From: Bifidobacterium aerophilum
GTDB taxonomy: Bacteria > Actinomycetota > Actinomycetes > Actinomycetales > Bifidobacteriaceae
Reading direction: 5' to 3'
DNA length: 61,601 nucleotides
NCBI RefSeq assembly: GCF_010667685.1
Contig: NZ_WHZW01000009.1
Location: forward strand, 63,658 to 125,258
Shown: positions 18,344-27,937 of the stretch, one piece after another
How the letters are laid out: every line of letters begins with the position of its first letter
How positions within the stretch are numbered: position 1 is the first letter of the stretch
Made by a program: the position numbers and the translations under genes
Notes under the pieces: model-generated
The model's input: only the letters and a program-made list of their open reading frames with translations
Told to the model about the DNA's origin: nothing
The model's database searches: none

Positions 18344-20022
18344 CGGACGACGCCCATGGCCACGCCAGCTGGCGCAGGCTGCATCCGGCCGCGCTGATCG
18401 TCGGTGTGATCGACTCGCTCAAATCGACGATCGGCATCCTCCTTGCCATCGTCGGCTACCGCATCATCCGCAACGGATGGTCGTCGTGGATCCTCATCGG
18501 CGCGGTTGCGCTCATCCTCGCGCTCACCGTCGTGCCGGCGGTCACGGAATGGACGACGACGGGCTACCGGCTGGGCGCGGATTCGCTGGAGTTCCGCACC
18601 GGACTGTTCTCCCGCAAGCGCCGCACGATCGGCTATGCGACGATCCACGCGATCGACATCGCGTCCCCGGTGTATTTCCAGCCGTTCGGCGTGGTACGGC
18701 TGACGATCACGGCCGCCGGATCGGACGCCGATATCACGCTCGACGCGGTGCCGGTCGCGTTGCGGCTCGAACTCGAATCGCTGCGGTCGGCCAGTCACGC
18801 CGTGCACGCCGACGACGACCGTTGCGGAGTGCACGACAGCGCCGACGCTTCCGTCTCACGCGCCGCGTCGTCCGCGTCGTCCGCGTCATCCGCAACACCC
18901 GCAACCGATGCGGCCGCCACGCGCACCACAGCACCGGCACCAGAACCAACACCAACACCAGCACCAGCACCAGCACCAACGTCTTCCGACGCCGATCATC
19001 CGGTGTTCCGCGCCTCCATGCGCGACATCCTCCTGTTCGCGGTCACCGACCTCGGCTTCCTCGCCGCGGCGCTCGCGGTCTACGCGGCCTTCGACAAGGT
19101 CGGCGATCTCATTCCGCGCGCATGGATGCGCACGGCCACGCAATCGGTCAGCGCGATCGTCGCGCACGGCGTGCTGTCGATCATGCTGCTCGCGTTGGGC
19201 TGCATGATCGCGCTCATGATCGTGAGCATCGTCTCGGCGCTGCTGCGGTTCTACGGTTTCGAAGTATGGCGGCGCAACGACGATCTCGTGGTCGTGCGCG
19301 GCCTGTTCACGCGCCGCACGATGACGCTGCCGGTCAGCCGTATCCAGACGATCACGATCCGGCAATCGCTGCTGCGTCGGCCGTTCCATCTGTGTTCGGT
19401 GAGTCTCGGATTGAGCTCGGCGGTCGGCGACGACGACGCGAACGACGGCAGCGATTCGGCGAACATTCTGCCGGTCGTCAGTGCGCGGCGGGTGGTCGCG
19501 CTGCTGCGCGCGATACTGCCGGAGTGGGATGTGCGTGACGATCTGCCGATACGACGCACGGGACGCGGGCTGACGCGGTATTACGTGACGCTGCCGTCCG
19601 TGCTTGGCGCGGTCGCGACGGTCGCGGCGGTCATGGTCGTGACGGTGCAGGGTTGGACGGATGATTGTCTGCCGTGGATGATTCCGGCGGTGCCGTTCGC
19701 GCTCTGCGCATGGTGGACGGCCAGTCGATGGCTGCGTTCGCGGACCGAGGGTTATGCGCTGATGGACGACACAGCGGATGGCGGGACGCTTCCCCATCGC
19801 ATCACGGTGACCGGCGCTCGTGGGCTGACGCGGTTCACGCTGGTCACCCGTCGTTCGCGCGTGCAGGCGGTGATCCGCGAAACGGCGTTATGGCGAGCCT
19901 CACGCGGCATCGAAACCCTGGTGATGCCCCTGTTCGTCACCAATGACGCCGACGAGCTGCGGTTCCGGTTCATCCGTCGGTCCGACGGCGACCATCTCGC
20001 CGCCTGGCTCGAATCCGCCTGA
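18340..20022 (+). CDS. Bacterial PH-domain membrane protein, YdbT-like
   Basis: The product is 560 residues. It carries several bPH2 units, for example TTGYRLGADSLEFRTGLFSR with RRTIGYATIHAIDI, and a second with FEVWRRNDDLVVVRGLFTRR and LPVSRIQTITIRQSLLRRPF. Membrane helix pairs separate them and a Pro/Ala/Thr-rich linker (about 195-225) lies between. GTG at 18340 overlaps the previous stop (GTGA) and is preceded by GGAGGACC, so it is preferred to any ATG. Probable two-gene operon and membrane complex with the upstream YdbS-like protein. Confidence 0.85.
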   Translation: MTDDAHGHASWRRLHPAALIVGVIDSLKSTIGILLAIVGYRIIRNGWSSWILIGAVALILALTVVPAVTEWTTTGYRLGADSLEFRTGLFSRKRRTIGYATIHAIDIASPVYFQPFGVVRLTITAAGSDADITLDAVPVALRLELESLRSASHAVHADDDRCGVHDSADASVSRAASSASSASSATPATDAAATRTTAPAPEPTPTPAPAPAPTSSDADHPVFRASMRDILLFAVTDLGFLAAALAVYAAFDKVGDLIPRAWMRTATQSVSAIVAHGVLSIMLLALGCMIALMIVSIVSALLRFYGFEVWRRNDDLVVVRGLFTRRTMTLPVSRIQTITIRQSLLRRPFHLCSVSLGLSSAVGDDDANDGSDSANILPVVSARRVVALLRAILPEWDVRDDLPIRRTGRGLTRYYVTLPSVLGAVATVAAVMVVTVQGWTDDCLPWMIPAVPFALCAWWTASRWLRSRTEGYALMDDTADGGTLPHRITVTGARGLTRFTLVTRRSRVQAVIRETALWRASRGIETLVMPLFVTNDADELRFRFIRRSDGDHLAAWLESA

Positions 20023-20085
20023 CATCCCAGACTCCCGGACACGGTCGCCGAAGGGGGACGGTGACCGCCGACCTCATCCCCATCC

Positions 20086-20129
20086 CGGGCATGCGGCCGA
20101 CGAGCCCGTCCTTTTCGGCCGCATGCCCG
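20086..20129. terminator. Bidirectional terminator between convergent genes
   Basis: CGGGCATGCGGCCG and CGGCCGCATGCCCG form a perfect 14-bp stem between the YdbT-like gene (+) and the SNF2 helicase (-). Confidence 0.75.
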
Positions 20130-20155
20130 TTACGGGGTTACGAGGGTTACGTCCG

Positions 20156-23100
20156 CTACCCGAGCAGCGCGAGCAGGTCGTCCTTGGTCAGGGCCGCGAC
20201 GGAGCGGCCGGTGGACGACGACGCGGCGTCCACGAACCGTTCCGCCAGATCGGTTTTCGACCGCTGCAGGTTGAGAATGCGCTCCTCGATCGTGTCCTTG
20301 GCGACGATCTGGTACACGTTCACGTCCTGCGTCTGCCCGATGCGGTGCGCGCGATCGGTGGCCTGGTTCTGCGCGGCCGCGTTCCACCACGGGTCGGCGT
20401 GCACGACCACGCACGCGCCGGTCAGGTTCAGTCCGGTGTTTCCGGCCTTGAGCGAGATGAGGAACACGGGCGTCTCGTCGTTGTTGAACTGGTCGACCAG
20501 CTCGAGACGCCGCTTTTTCGGCGTCGCACCGGTGATCGTGTCGTAAGCGACGCCGTTCGCGCGCAGCCGTTCGGCGATCAGATCGAGATAGCTGGTGAAC
20601 TGCGAGAAGATCAGCATCTTGCGGCCGGCGTCGCGGCACGAGTCGACGAGTTCGGCGATCGCGTCGAGCTTGGCGGAGCTGATCTTGCCCGGTTTGGCGG
20701 ACGGTTTGGCGGCCGACTTGCCCGCCGTTTTGCCCGTACCCGGTTTGGCCGCCGATCCGACGCCCGAACCGACATCCGGCACGCCGCCGGGAGCGCCTGT
20801 CCCGCCCGTACCGCTTCCCGCATTGTCGTACAGCAGTCGCGGATCGCAGCACACCTGCCGCAACCGGGTCAGCTGCGCGAGGATCTGGATCTTGCCGGTG
20901 TTGAAATCGGCCGGCTTCTGCTTGAGGATCGCGGACCGCAGCTGCTGTTCGAGCGCGGCGTACAGTTTGCGCTGTTCGCCGGCGAGCTGCACGGTGATGA
21001 CGTTCTCGATCTTGTCGGGCAGGTCCTTGAGCACCTGCGACTTGAGCCGGCGCAGGATGAACGGGCCGACGAACGCCTGCAGCTTGGCCTGCACCGCGTC
21101 GTCGCCGCTGAGGATCGGCATTTCGAACCGGTCGCGGAAGTGCGCGTAGCTGCCGAGGATGCCGGGCATGAGGAAGTCGAAGATGCTCCACAGTTCGCTC
21201 AGTCGGTTTTCGATCGGCGTGCCGGTGAGCGCGAACCGATGGTCGGCCGCGATCGCGCGCACGGCCTTCGACGCCTTGGTGGCCGCGTTCTTGATGTATT
21301 GCGCCTCGTCGAGCGCCATGCAGAAGAACCCGATCCCCGCATAGTCGTCGATGTCGCGGCGCAGCAGATCGTACGAGGTGATGATGAGGTCGGGCACGTT
21401 GCCGACCCCAGCCTCACCCGCCCGCACGCGCAGCCCGTCGAGGATCGCGCGGCGGGCCGCCTTGGTACCGGCGACCGTTTCGACGCGCAGTCCGGGCGCG
21501 AATTTGGCCGCTTCGGCCGCCCAGTTGTACACCAGCGACGCCGGGCACACGATCAGGCTCGACCGTCCGGCGGCGCGCGCCTCGTCGCGCCGAGACAGCA
21601 GGAACGCCAGCAGCTGCACGGTTTTGCCCAGGCCCATCTCGTCGGCGAGGATGCCGCCGAATCCCTTGTCGCACACCGCGTTGAGCCAGCGGAATCCTTC
21701 GGCCTGATACGGGCGCAGCACGTCGGCCAGCGAGTCGGGCACGTGATAACGGGCCGGATCAATCACGCGCAGATCGTCCAGATACGCGCGGAAACTCGCG
21801 TCCTTGCCGGCGTCGTCGACCTGACGGTCGAGATAGTACGCCTCGAACGCGGGGACGGCGAGCGCGCCGGATTCGAGGTCGGCGGCGCGCAGTCCCAGAT
21901 CCGCGGCGATCTCGTCCACGGCGGACGTGTCGACCGTGCGCATGTCGACGAACGCGCCATTGCGCAGCCGGTGGAACCGCTTGCGTTTGCGGTAGCCGGC
22001 GAGCAGCGCGGCCACGTCGTCGGGGTCGATTTCGTCGGCGATCGGCGAGATTTCCACCAGTCCGGATTTGACGGACAGGCCGACCTTGATGGTGGGCCGC
22101 GGCATGGCGGTCAGACCGTCGAACGCGGGCGTGGCGTACACGTCACCGAGGCCGCGCAGGACCGGCAGTCCTTCGGTGAGCAGCCGGTAGACGGCCTCGT
22201 CGTCCTTGTCGGACAGGAATGCGACCGCTCCGGACGGTCGCGGGAAATAATGGAGCACGGCCTCCACGGCGAGCCGTTCCGCGTCCTTGTCGCGCAGACG
22301 GTCGTCGGGCGTGTTGCCGATGCCGTCGAAGACGTGGTATCGCTTGGCGCCGTAGCGCGCCTGCACGTCGCAGGTGATGCCGGCGAGGTCGCGGTCGAGG
22401 TAGATCGCGATGCGGCATGGCACGCGCACGAGCCGCAGCAGTTCGGGCGGCAGGTCGATGCGCAGGCCGCCGGGCGCACGGTTGGTGTCGTCGTCGATCG
22501 TCGACGTCGGCACTGCGGGATCGTCGGAGGATCCGGACTTCGAATCGGCACCGGACCGACTGGCGTCACTCTGGCTGCCGGCTCCGGTCAACAGCGGCAA
22601 CATCGTGCGCGCAAACATCGCCACGTCGGCCGCGCCGAGATACAGCGACGCACGTTCGTCGTCGCCGCACAGCAGTTCCAGCAGCTCGCGGTTGCCGGCG
22701 AGTCCGGCATCGCAGCGGTAGATCGTGGCCGGTTTCGCGGACGATTGCGCGCGTACGGCGTTGGCCCGCAGCCAGTCCACCACGTCGCCACCGCTGGCAA
22801 TGCCGTCGGGAAATCCGTTCACGAACGGTCCGCCGATGCCGGACGGCGTACTTCCACCGTGCTTCGATCCGGCCTCGGTTCCGGCCGTGGCATCGTTGCC
22901 GGCCGTGCCATGACCGCCGGCGACCGTCGTGTCCGCGTCGAGCACCGCCTGCGACAGCGGCCGCACGATCAGATACGTCGCCCGCTGACCGACGATGAAC
23001 CGTTCCACGCACTGCGTGTGCCGCAGAAAATAACCGCTTTGACTGACGTCGCCTTCGCCGGACCGCGCGTCCTCCACGGTCCCGCCGCCATCCTCCGACG

Positions 23101-24292
23101 TTCCACTACCGTCCGCGCGTTCCATCGACAGGCCAAGATCGGGCGTGCCGTCCACGACGCGCGCCGGCATGGATGGCATGTAGTACCGCGCGGACGGCGC
23201 ATAGTCGATCGTCTCATCCGTGCCGACGATCACGTCGAGCAGATCGGCGATCTCGCCGTCCGACAGCCGCATGCCGGACGCGTCGGTCTTGCGGAAGCTT
23301 TCGTATGGATCGCTGCCGATCGAGCCGCGGATGGTCTGCGCGCGCCCGATGATGCCGAGAATGTCCTGCGAGCGCCGGTCGAACGCGTCGCGGGTGTGGA
23401 TGAACGCGAGTTTCTTGCCGTATGAGACGAATTCCTGGTTGGCGACCGCGTCGAGCAGGCCGGGAATGTCCTTGACGACGTACGAGATGTTGCGCGACGG
23501 CACCTGGATGCGCAGTTTGATGACGCAGCCGGTCGCATCGTGCGTTTCCAGGGTGAGTCGGAGGGATACGCTGCCGATGGGCATGTGGCGGACGGCGCCG
23601 GTCCGGCCGCCCGCACTGGTGCCGCCCGCGTCGGCGATGCTGCCGATTTCCTTGAGCAGGTCGAGCTGGCGGTTTTTCGCCGTGGCCTGCATGGCCGCGT
23701 CGCGCTGGCGCATGAAGGTGGCCAGTTCGCGCGAGGTGCGGCGGGAGGGGCGGGACGGTTGGGCGATGCCGGTTCCCGGCGCGCCGTCGATGCGCTGGAA
23801 CCGGTCGCGATGCTCGTCATAGGCCATGACGAGCGCGACGACGTGTTTGCAGATGTTGTAGAACCGTCCGTATGCAGGGCAGGTGCAGTGCGATGCGACG
23901 ATGTCGCCGGCGTTGATGTCAGCGGAGACCTGGTAGTCGTCGGCGTAGCGGTCGGCGGCGGTGACGAGCGCGGTCAGGTGGAGGCCGTCGTCGGTTTGCG
24001 CGCAGGAGAATCCGTGCATGCGGTTCGAGGTGAGGACCTCGTGGGCGCGGAAGTAGGATTTGCCGCCGCGGCGACGCAGGACGGCGTCGCTGACGAGCGG
24101 CATGGCGCGGGCTGCGGCGGCTGTTCCGACGGATCCGAAGCGGCGGCGGACCGGTTCGCCGTAGACGTCATAGTCGTCGTCGGATCCGTCGTATGCGCCG
24201 TATGCGGGGCCGTAGTCGTCATCGCCGGAGTCGTAGCTGCGATAGCTGTCCGAGCCCGAGCGGGAGCCGTAAACCGACGCATGCCAGCCCAT
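20156..24292 (-). CDS. SNF2-family helicase with SWIM zinc finger
   Basis: 1378 residues. A Tyr/Asp-rich N-terminus is followed by a SWIM motif (about 134-148: CTCPAYGRFYNICKH, the CxCx(n)CxH pattern), a long SNF2-helicase-associated region, then the ATPase: Walker A DEMGLGKTVQ (about 884), box II DEAQ (about 997), LTGTPIENRLSELWS, and a C-terminal helicase lobe with IFSQFTSYLD and QATDRAHRIGQ. These are ATP-driven DNA translocases; SWIM usually mediates nucleic-acid or protein contacts. Length fits bacterial SNF2 proteins with a SWIM domain. GGAAGGGG precedes the ATG at a slightly long spacing. No methylase or nuclease partner is adjacent, so a DISARM-type role is not supported. Confidence 0.93.
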   Translation of the reverse strand: MGWHASVYGSRSGSDSYRSYDSGDDDYGPAYGAYDGSDDDYDVYGEPVRRRFGSVGTAAAARAMPLVSDAVLRRRGGKSYFRAHEVLTSNRMHGFSCAQTDDGLHLTALVTAADRYADDYQVSADINAGDIVASHCTCPAYGRFYNICKHVVALVMAYDEHRDRFQRIDGAPGTGIAQPSRPSRRTSRELATFMRQRDAAMQATAKNRQLDLLKEIGSIADAGGTSAGGRTGAVRHMPIGSVSLRLTLETHDATGCVIKLRIQVPSRNISYVVKDIPGLLDAVANQEFVSYGKKLAFIHTRDAFDRRSQDILGIIGRAQTIRGSIGSDPYESFRKTDASGMRLSDGEIADLLDVIVGTDETIDYAPSARYYMPSMPARVVDGTPDLGLSMERADGSGTSEDGGGTVEDARSGEGDVSQSGYFLRHTQCVERFIVGQRATYLIVRPLSQAVLDADTTVAGGHGTAGNDATAGTEAGSKHGGSTPSGIGGPFVNGFPDGIASGGDVVDWLRANAVRAQSSAKPATIYRCDAGLAGNRELLELLCGDDERASLYLGAADVAMFARTMLPLLTGAGSQSDASRSGADSKSGSSDDPAVPTSTIDDDTNRAPGGLRIDLPPELLRLVRVPCRIAIYLDRDLAGITCDVQARYGAKRYHVFDGIGNTPDDRLRDKDAERLAVEAVLHYFPRPSGAVAFLSDKDDEAVYRLLTEGLPVLRGLGDVYATPAFDGLTAMPRPTIKVGLSVKSGLVEISPIADEIDPDDVAALLAGYRKRKRFHRLRNGAFVDMRTVDTSAVDEIAADLGLRAADLESGALAVPAFEAYYLDRQVDDAGKDASFRAYLDDLRVIDPARYHVPDSLADVLRPYQAEGFRWLNAVCDKGFGGILADEMGLGKTVQLLAFLLSRRDEARAAGRSSLIVCPASLVYNWAAEAAKFAPGLRVETVAGTKAARRAILDGLRVRAGEAGVGNVPDLIITSYDLLRRDIDDYAGIGFFCMALDEAQYIKNAATKASKAVRAIAADHRFALTGTPIENRLSELWSIFDFLMPGILGSYAHFRDRFEMPILSGDDAVQAKLQAFVGPFILRRLKSQVLKDLPDKIENVITVQLAGEQRKLYAALEQQLRSAILKQKPADFNTGKIQILAQLTRLRQVCCDPRLLYDNAGSGTGGTGAPGGVPDVGSGVGSAAKPGTGKTAGKSAAKPSAKPGKISSAKLDAIAELVDSCRDAGRKMLIFSQFTSYLDLIAERLRANGVAYDTITGATPKKRRLELVDQFNNDETPVFLISLKAGNTGLNLTGACVVVHADPWWNAAAQNQATDRAHRIGQTQDVNVYQIVAKDTIEERILNLQRSKTDLAERFVDAASSSTGRSVAALTKDDLLALLG

Positions 24293-24508
24293 ATATCAGT
24301 GCCCCTTCCGATGGATCATCATTCGTTCCATCGTAGTGCACGACCTGATATCACCATGGGCGGCTGGCAGTCTTCTACCGTGCGCAAACCAACGCAAGAT
24401 GTCTGCTTTGCGTTGGTCTCGGTCCATTACATGCATGCCCGCGCGAGACTTTCCTAGGAATGTGTCGCGGAATACTGTTTTAGAGAGACATAGGGCGGAG
24501 TCCGCTTC

Positions 24509-24568
24509 TGATGTTCCTAGGGTTGTATCGCAAAAACCGGTTTTTGCGATACAACCCTAGGAACATCA
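24509..24568. repeat. Perfect 60-bp palindrome
   Basis: TGATGTTCCTAGGGTTGTAT continues through CGCAAAAACC to the exact dyad at 24538/24539, and the right half is its complete reverse complement. Arms are 30 bp with no spacer. It lies 22 bp after the leuD stop and could fold in the leuD transcript, but no T-run follows. Confidence 0.9.
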
Positions 24569-24589
24569 TCATGGCGGAGTGGGAAGGCG

Positions 24590-25282
24590 CTAGTCGCGGT
24601 CAGCGATCGGGCCGGCCCATTCCTCACCGGGAACCGCTTCGGGTTCGCGGGCGGAGGCGATCGGCTCTTCCGGCAGGTGCTTGGCCGGGATGGTCTTGGG
24701 CTTGAACGGGAACTTCTCGGCGCGCATCTTCTCGTAGGCGGCGATGTCGTCCTCGTGCTGGAGCGTGAGGTCGATGTCGTCGTAGCCGTTCATCAGACGC
24801 CAGCGCACGTAGTCGTTGACCTCGAACGGCAGGGTCACGTCGCCGCAGGTCACGGTGCGGTCCTCAAGCGAAACGGTCATCGTACGGCCCGGTTCCTCTT
24901 CGAGCAGCTTCCACAGCAGCTCGACGGACTCCTGCGGCATGATCGCCGCGAGCACGCCGTTCTTCGCGGTGTTGCCGTAGAAGATGTCGGCGAAGCGCGG
25001 CGCGATGACCACGCGGAAGCCGTAGTCGTGCAGCGCCCACACGGCGTGCTCACGCGAGGAGCCGATGCCGAAGTCGGGGCCGGCGACGAGGATCTGGCCC
25101 TTCGCATACTCGGGCTTGTTGAGCACGAAGTCCGGGTTGCGGCGCCACGCGTAGAACAGCGCGTCGTCGAAACCGGTCTTGGTGACGCGCTTCAGAAACA
25201 CGGCCGGGATGATCTGGTCGGTGTCGACGTTGGAGCGGCGAAGCGGCACGCCCACGCCGGTCAAAGTGGTGAGTTTTTCCAT
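24590..25282 (-). CDS. leuD: 3-isopropylmalate dehydratase small subunit
   Basis: Leucine biosynthesis: with LeuC it isomerises 2-isopropylmalate to 3-isopropylmalate. 230 residues, within the family range of about 190-230. Hallmarks are N-terminal [14 protein letters not shown], the swivel-domain [16 protein letters not shown] and [14 protein letters not shown]. The ATG at 25282 (MEKLTTLTG) is chosen because the family starts there and GAAAGAGAAAACGT lies upstream; the longer frame to 25327 adds 15 basic residues. It is 116 bp downstream of leuC on the same strand, in the usual leuCD order. Confidence 0.96.
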   Translation of the reverse strand: MEKLTTLTGVGVPLRRSNVDTDQIIPAVFLKRVTKTGFDDALFYAWRRNPDFVLNKPEYAKGQILVAGPDFGIGSSREHAVWALHDYGFRVVIAPRFADIFYGNTAKNGVLAAIMPQESVELLWKLLEEEPGRTMTVSLEDRTVTCGDVTLPFEVNDYVRWRLMNGYDDIDLTLQHEDDIAAYEKMRAEKFPFKPKTIPAKHLPEEPIASAREPEAVPGEEWAGPIADRD

Positions 25283-25398
25283 ACGTTTTCTCTTTCTGGT
25301 GCCCTCCTGAGAGGGTCTAACAGGCAAGCTTGTTCTCTTCCCCGGTCACCTGACGGTGACGCCCCCTCATCAGAGGGGCCAAGGCGGAATGGAATGCG

Positions 25399-26802
25399 TT
25401 ACAGGTCGGCCGGCGAGGAGATCGTGCCGCGGATAGCGGTGGCGGCGGCGACCTGCGGCGAGGCGAGGTGCGTGCGCGAGCCCTTGCCCTGTCGGCCTTC
25501 GAAGTTGCGGTTCGACGTCGAGATCGAACGCTCGTCGGGCACGAGCTTGTCGGGGTTCATGCCGAGGCACATCGAGCAACCGGCGTTGCGCCATTCCGCG
25601 CCGAAGTCCTTGAAGATCTTGTCGAGTCCTTCCTTTTCGGCCTGCAGTCGCACGCGGGACGAGGCCGGCACGACGAGCACGCGGTGGATCGACTTGGCCT
25701 TGTGATGGCCCTTCATGATCGCCGCGGCGGCGCGCAGGTCGTCGATGCGGCCGTTCGTGCACGAGCCGATGAACACGGTGTCGACCGGGATGCTCTTGAT
25801 CGGTGTGCCCGGCTCCAAGTCCATGTACTTGAGCGCGCGTTCGGCGGCGGCGCGCTTGGTCGCGTCCGCGATCTCGCTCGGCACCGGCACGTTCGCCGTG
25901 ATCGGCAGGCCCTGGCCGGGGTTGGTGCCCCACGTCACGTAGGGTCCGAGCTTGGTCGCGTCGATGTCCACGACCTTGTCGAACACCGCGTCGTCGTCGG
26001 TCTTCAGCGTCTTCCAGTACTCGACCGCGCGATCCCACATCTCGCCTTCCGGCGCGTGCGGACGGCCCTTCAGGTACTCGAACGTCGTCTCGTCGGGCGC
26101 GATCATGCCGGCTCGCGCGCCGGCCTCGATGGACATGTTGCACACGGTCATGCGCTCGTCCATGCTCATCTTGCGGATCGCCTCGCCGCGGTATTCGATG
26201 ACGTGGCCCTGGCCGCCGCCGGTGCCGATCTTCGCGATGATCGCGAGGATGACGTCCTTGGCGGTCGCGTCGGCCGGCAGTTCGCCGTTGACGTTGATCG
26301 CCATGGTCTTGAACGGCTTGAGCGACAGCGTCTGCGTCGCCATCACGTGCTCGACCTCGGACGTGCCGATGCCGAACGCGAGCGCGCCGAACGCGCCGTG
26401 CGTAGAGGTGTGCGAGTCTCCGCACACGATCGTCATGCCCGGCTGGGTCAGGCCCAGGATCGGCGCGAACGCGTGGACGATGCCCTGGTCGGCATCGCCC
26501 AGCGGGTGCAGGCGCACGCCGAACTCCTTGCAGTTCTTCTCCAGCGTGCTCAGCTGCAGCGCGCTCGTCTTGTCGGGGTTCGGACGGTCGATGTCGACGG
26601 TCGGCGTGTTGTGATCCTCGGTGGCGATGAGCTGATCGACATGGCGCGGCTTGCGTCCTGCGAGTCGCAGACCCTCGAACGCCTGCGGGCTGGTGACCTC
26701 GTGCATGAGCATCAGGTCGATGTACAGCAGGTCGGGTGCCCCATCGCTGCCCTTGCGCACCAAATGATCGGCCCAGACCTTTTCGGCCAGTGTCGTTCCC
26801 AT
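25399..26802 (-). CDS. leuC: 3-isopropylmalate dehydratase large subunit
   Basis: Large, iron-sulfur-containing subunit of isopropylmalate isomerase. 467 residues, the normal length. It shows the aconitase-family motifs [20 protein letters not shown], and the [4Fe-4S] cysteines in [10 protein letters not shown] and [14 protein letters not shown]. The ATG at 26802 follows AGGAGGAATTCCGA. It is the first gene of the leuCD operon and is divergent from an IclR-type regulator, with 211 bp between them that likely holds both promoters and the operator. Confidence 0.97.
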   Translation of the reverse strand: MGTTLAEKVWADHLVRKGSDGAPDLLYIDLMLMHEVTSPQAFEGLRLAGRKPRHVDQLIATEDHNTPTVDIDRPNPDKTSALQLSTLEKNCKEFGVRLHPLGDADQGIVHAFAPILGLTQPGMTIVCGDSHTSTHGAFGALAFGIGTSEVEHVMATQTLSLKPFKTMAINVNGELPADATAKDVILAIIAKIGTGGGQGHVIEYRGEAIRKMSMDERMTVCNMSIEAGARAGMIAPDETTFEYLKGRPHAPEGEMWDRAVEYWKTLKTDDDAVFDKVVDIDATKLGPYVTWGTNPGQGLPITANVPVPSEIADATKRAAAERALKYMDLEPGTPIKSIPVDTVFIGSCTNGRIDDLRAAAAIMKGHHKAKSIHRVLVVPASSRVRLQAEKEGLDKIFKDFGAEWRNAGCSMCLGMNPDKLVPDERSISTSNRNFEGRQGKGSRTHLASPQVAAATAIRGTISSPADL

Positions 26803-26976
26803 TCGGAATTCCTCCTAATTTTTTCCCGCGGGGTCTTGTCCTCGCGCGTTTCTCGTGGTATACAGCCTATGGTTCGCGGGACGGTCGCAACTTGGCGCGG
26901 CCGGTATATGAGATATGGCGTGGACCATATCAAACGGGTTCGCTCGCGTTTACCTCGCAACCCGCCCGGACGCATT

Positions 26977-27005
26977 TTGCGTTTCACTATGTGAGATGGC
27001 ATAAT
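26977..27005 (+). promoter_or_regulatory. Promoter of the IclR-type regulator, probable leaderless start
   Basis: TTGCGT, 17-base spacer, CATAAT (5 of 6 to the -10 consensus). The ATG of the regulator begins only 8 bases after the -10, where transcription itself should start, and no ribosome binding site precedes it. This predicts a leaderless mRNA. Confidence 0.6.
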
Positions 27006-27013
27006 CAACGACT

Positions 27014-27889
27014 ATGACTTCCAGCAGTGCAGACGAACCAAGCGCGCCCGAAGAGCGGCTTGACGACACCGAAACGGCGGATACCCAGATGACCGATCAG
27101 ACAGACGATACCGATCAGAACGAGAACGAGGAGAACGAGGAGACCGAAGGCCGTGCGAACGACGGCGAGATCCATTCCGGCGTCGGCGTGCTCGACAAGA
27201 CCGTGAAGATCCTCGACGCGCTCGAGTCCGGCCCGGCGACGCTCGGCCAGCTCGTCGCGGCGACCGGCCTGGCGCGCCCGACCGCGCACCGACTCGCGAT
27301 CGCGCTCGAACGGCACCGTTTCGTGCTGCGCGACCAGCACAGCCGTTTCGCGCTCGGCTCGCGCTTCGCGGAGCTTGCGGCAGCCGCCGGCGAGGACCGA
27401 CTGCTGACCGCGGCCGGCCCGATCCTGCAGACGCTGCTCGACCGCACCGGCGAGTCCGCGCAGATCTACCGCCGTCAGGGCGACCAGCGCGTGTGCATCG
27501 CGGCCGTGGAGCGCGCCTCCGGCCTGCGCGATTCGATCCCGGTGGGCGCGATGCTGTCGATGGAGGCCGGCTCGGCCGCGCAGATCCTGCTCGCATGGGA
27601 GGATTCCGAACGCATGCATCAGGGCCTGCGCCACGCCAAGTTCAGCGCCGCGAAGCTGGCGACCGTGCGCAAGCGCGGCTGGAGCGAATCGGTGAACGAA
27701 CGCGAGGAGGGCGTGTGCTCGATCTCCGCGCCGATCCGCAACGCGTCCGGCCAGGTGATCGCCGCGATCTCGATCTCCGGCCCGTCCGGCCGCATGGGCA
27801 ACGCCCCGGGCCGCCGTTACGCGCCGCTGGTGATGGCCGCCGGCAAGTATCTGACCGACGCGCTCATCAAGGCGTCCGCCGGCCGCTGA
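27014..27889 (+). CDS. IclR-family regulator, probably of leuCD (LtbR/NdgR-like)
   Basis: 291 residues. An unusual acidic N-terminal extension (~50 residues rich in Asp/Glu/Asn/Gln) precedes the winged HTH (about 55-115: VLDKTVKILDALESGPATL, LARPTAHRLAIALERH). The effector domain follows (SAQIYRRQGDQRVCIAAVE, GAMLSMEAGSAAQILLAW, EREEGVCSISAPIRN). The actinobacterial orthologue LtbR/NdgR sits divergent to leuCD and represses leucine and tryptophan genes. The identical arrangement here suggests the same role. The start has no Shine-Dalgarno and follows a -10 box directly. A downstream ATG at residue 26 is possible. Confidence 0.88.
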   Translation: MTSSSADEPSAPEERLDDTETADTQMTDQTDDTDQNENEENEETEGRANDGEIHSGVGVLDKTVKILDALESGPATLGQLVAATGLARPTAHRLAIALERHRFVLRDQHSRFALGSRFAELAAAAGEDRLLTAAGPILQTLLDRTGESAQIYRRQGDQRVCIAAVERASGLRDSIPVGAMLSMEAGSAAQILLAWEDSERMHQGLRHAKFSAAKLATVRKRGWSESVNEREEGVCSISAPIRNASGQVIAAISISGPSGRMGNAPGRRYAPLVMAAGKYLTDALIKASAGR

Positions 27890-27894
27890 CCTTC

Positions 27895-27936
27895 CGTTTG
27901 GCCCGGTACGACCGCTCGGTCGTACCGGGCCAAACG
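27895..27936. terminator. Bidirectional terminator
   Basis: CGTTTGGCCCGGTACGACC and GGTCGTACCGGGCCAAACG form a 19-bp stem with a 4-base loop between the convergent regulator and phosphoesterase genes. Confidence 0.88.
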
Positions 27937-27937
27937 T

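Noticed and set aside
19943..23425. 1160-codon plus-strand frame opposite the SNF2 helicase
   Set aside because: Composition is typical of a shadow of the GC-rich gene, and it begins inside the YdbT-like gene; no motif is visible.
20156..24292. DISARM or other SNF2-based defence
   Set aside because: No methyltransferase, DUF1998 or PLD nuclease gene lies nearby; the flanking genes are leuD and a PH-domain pair.
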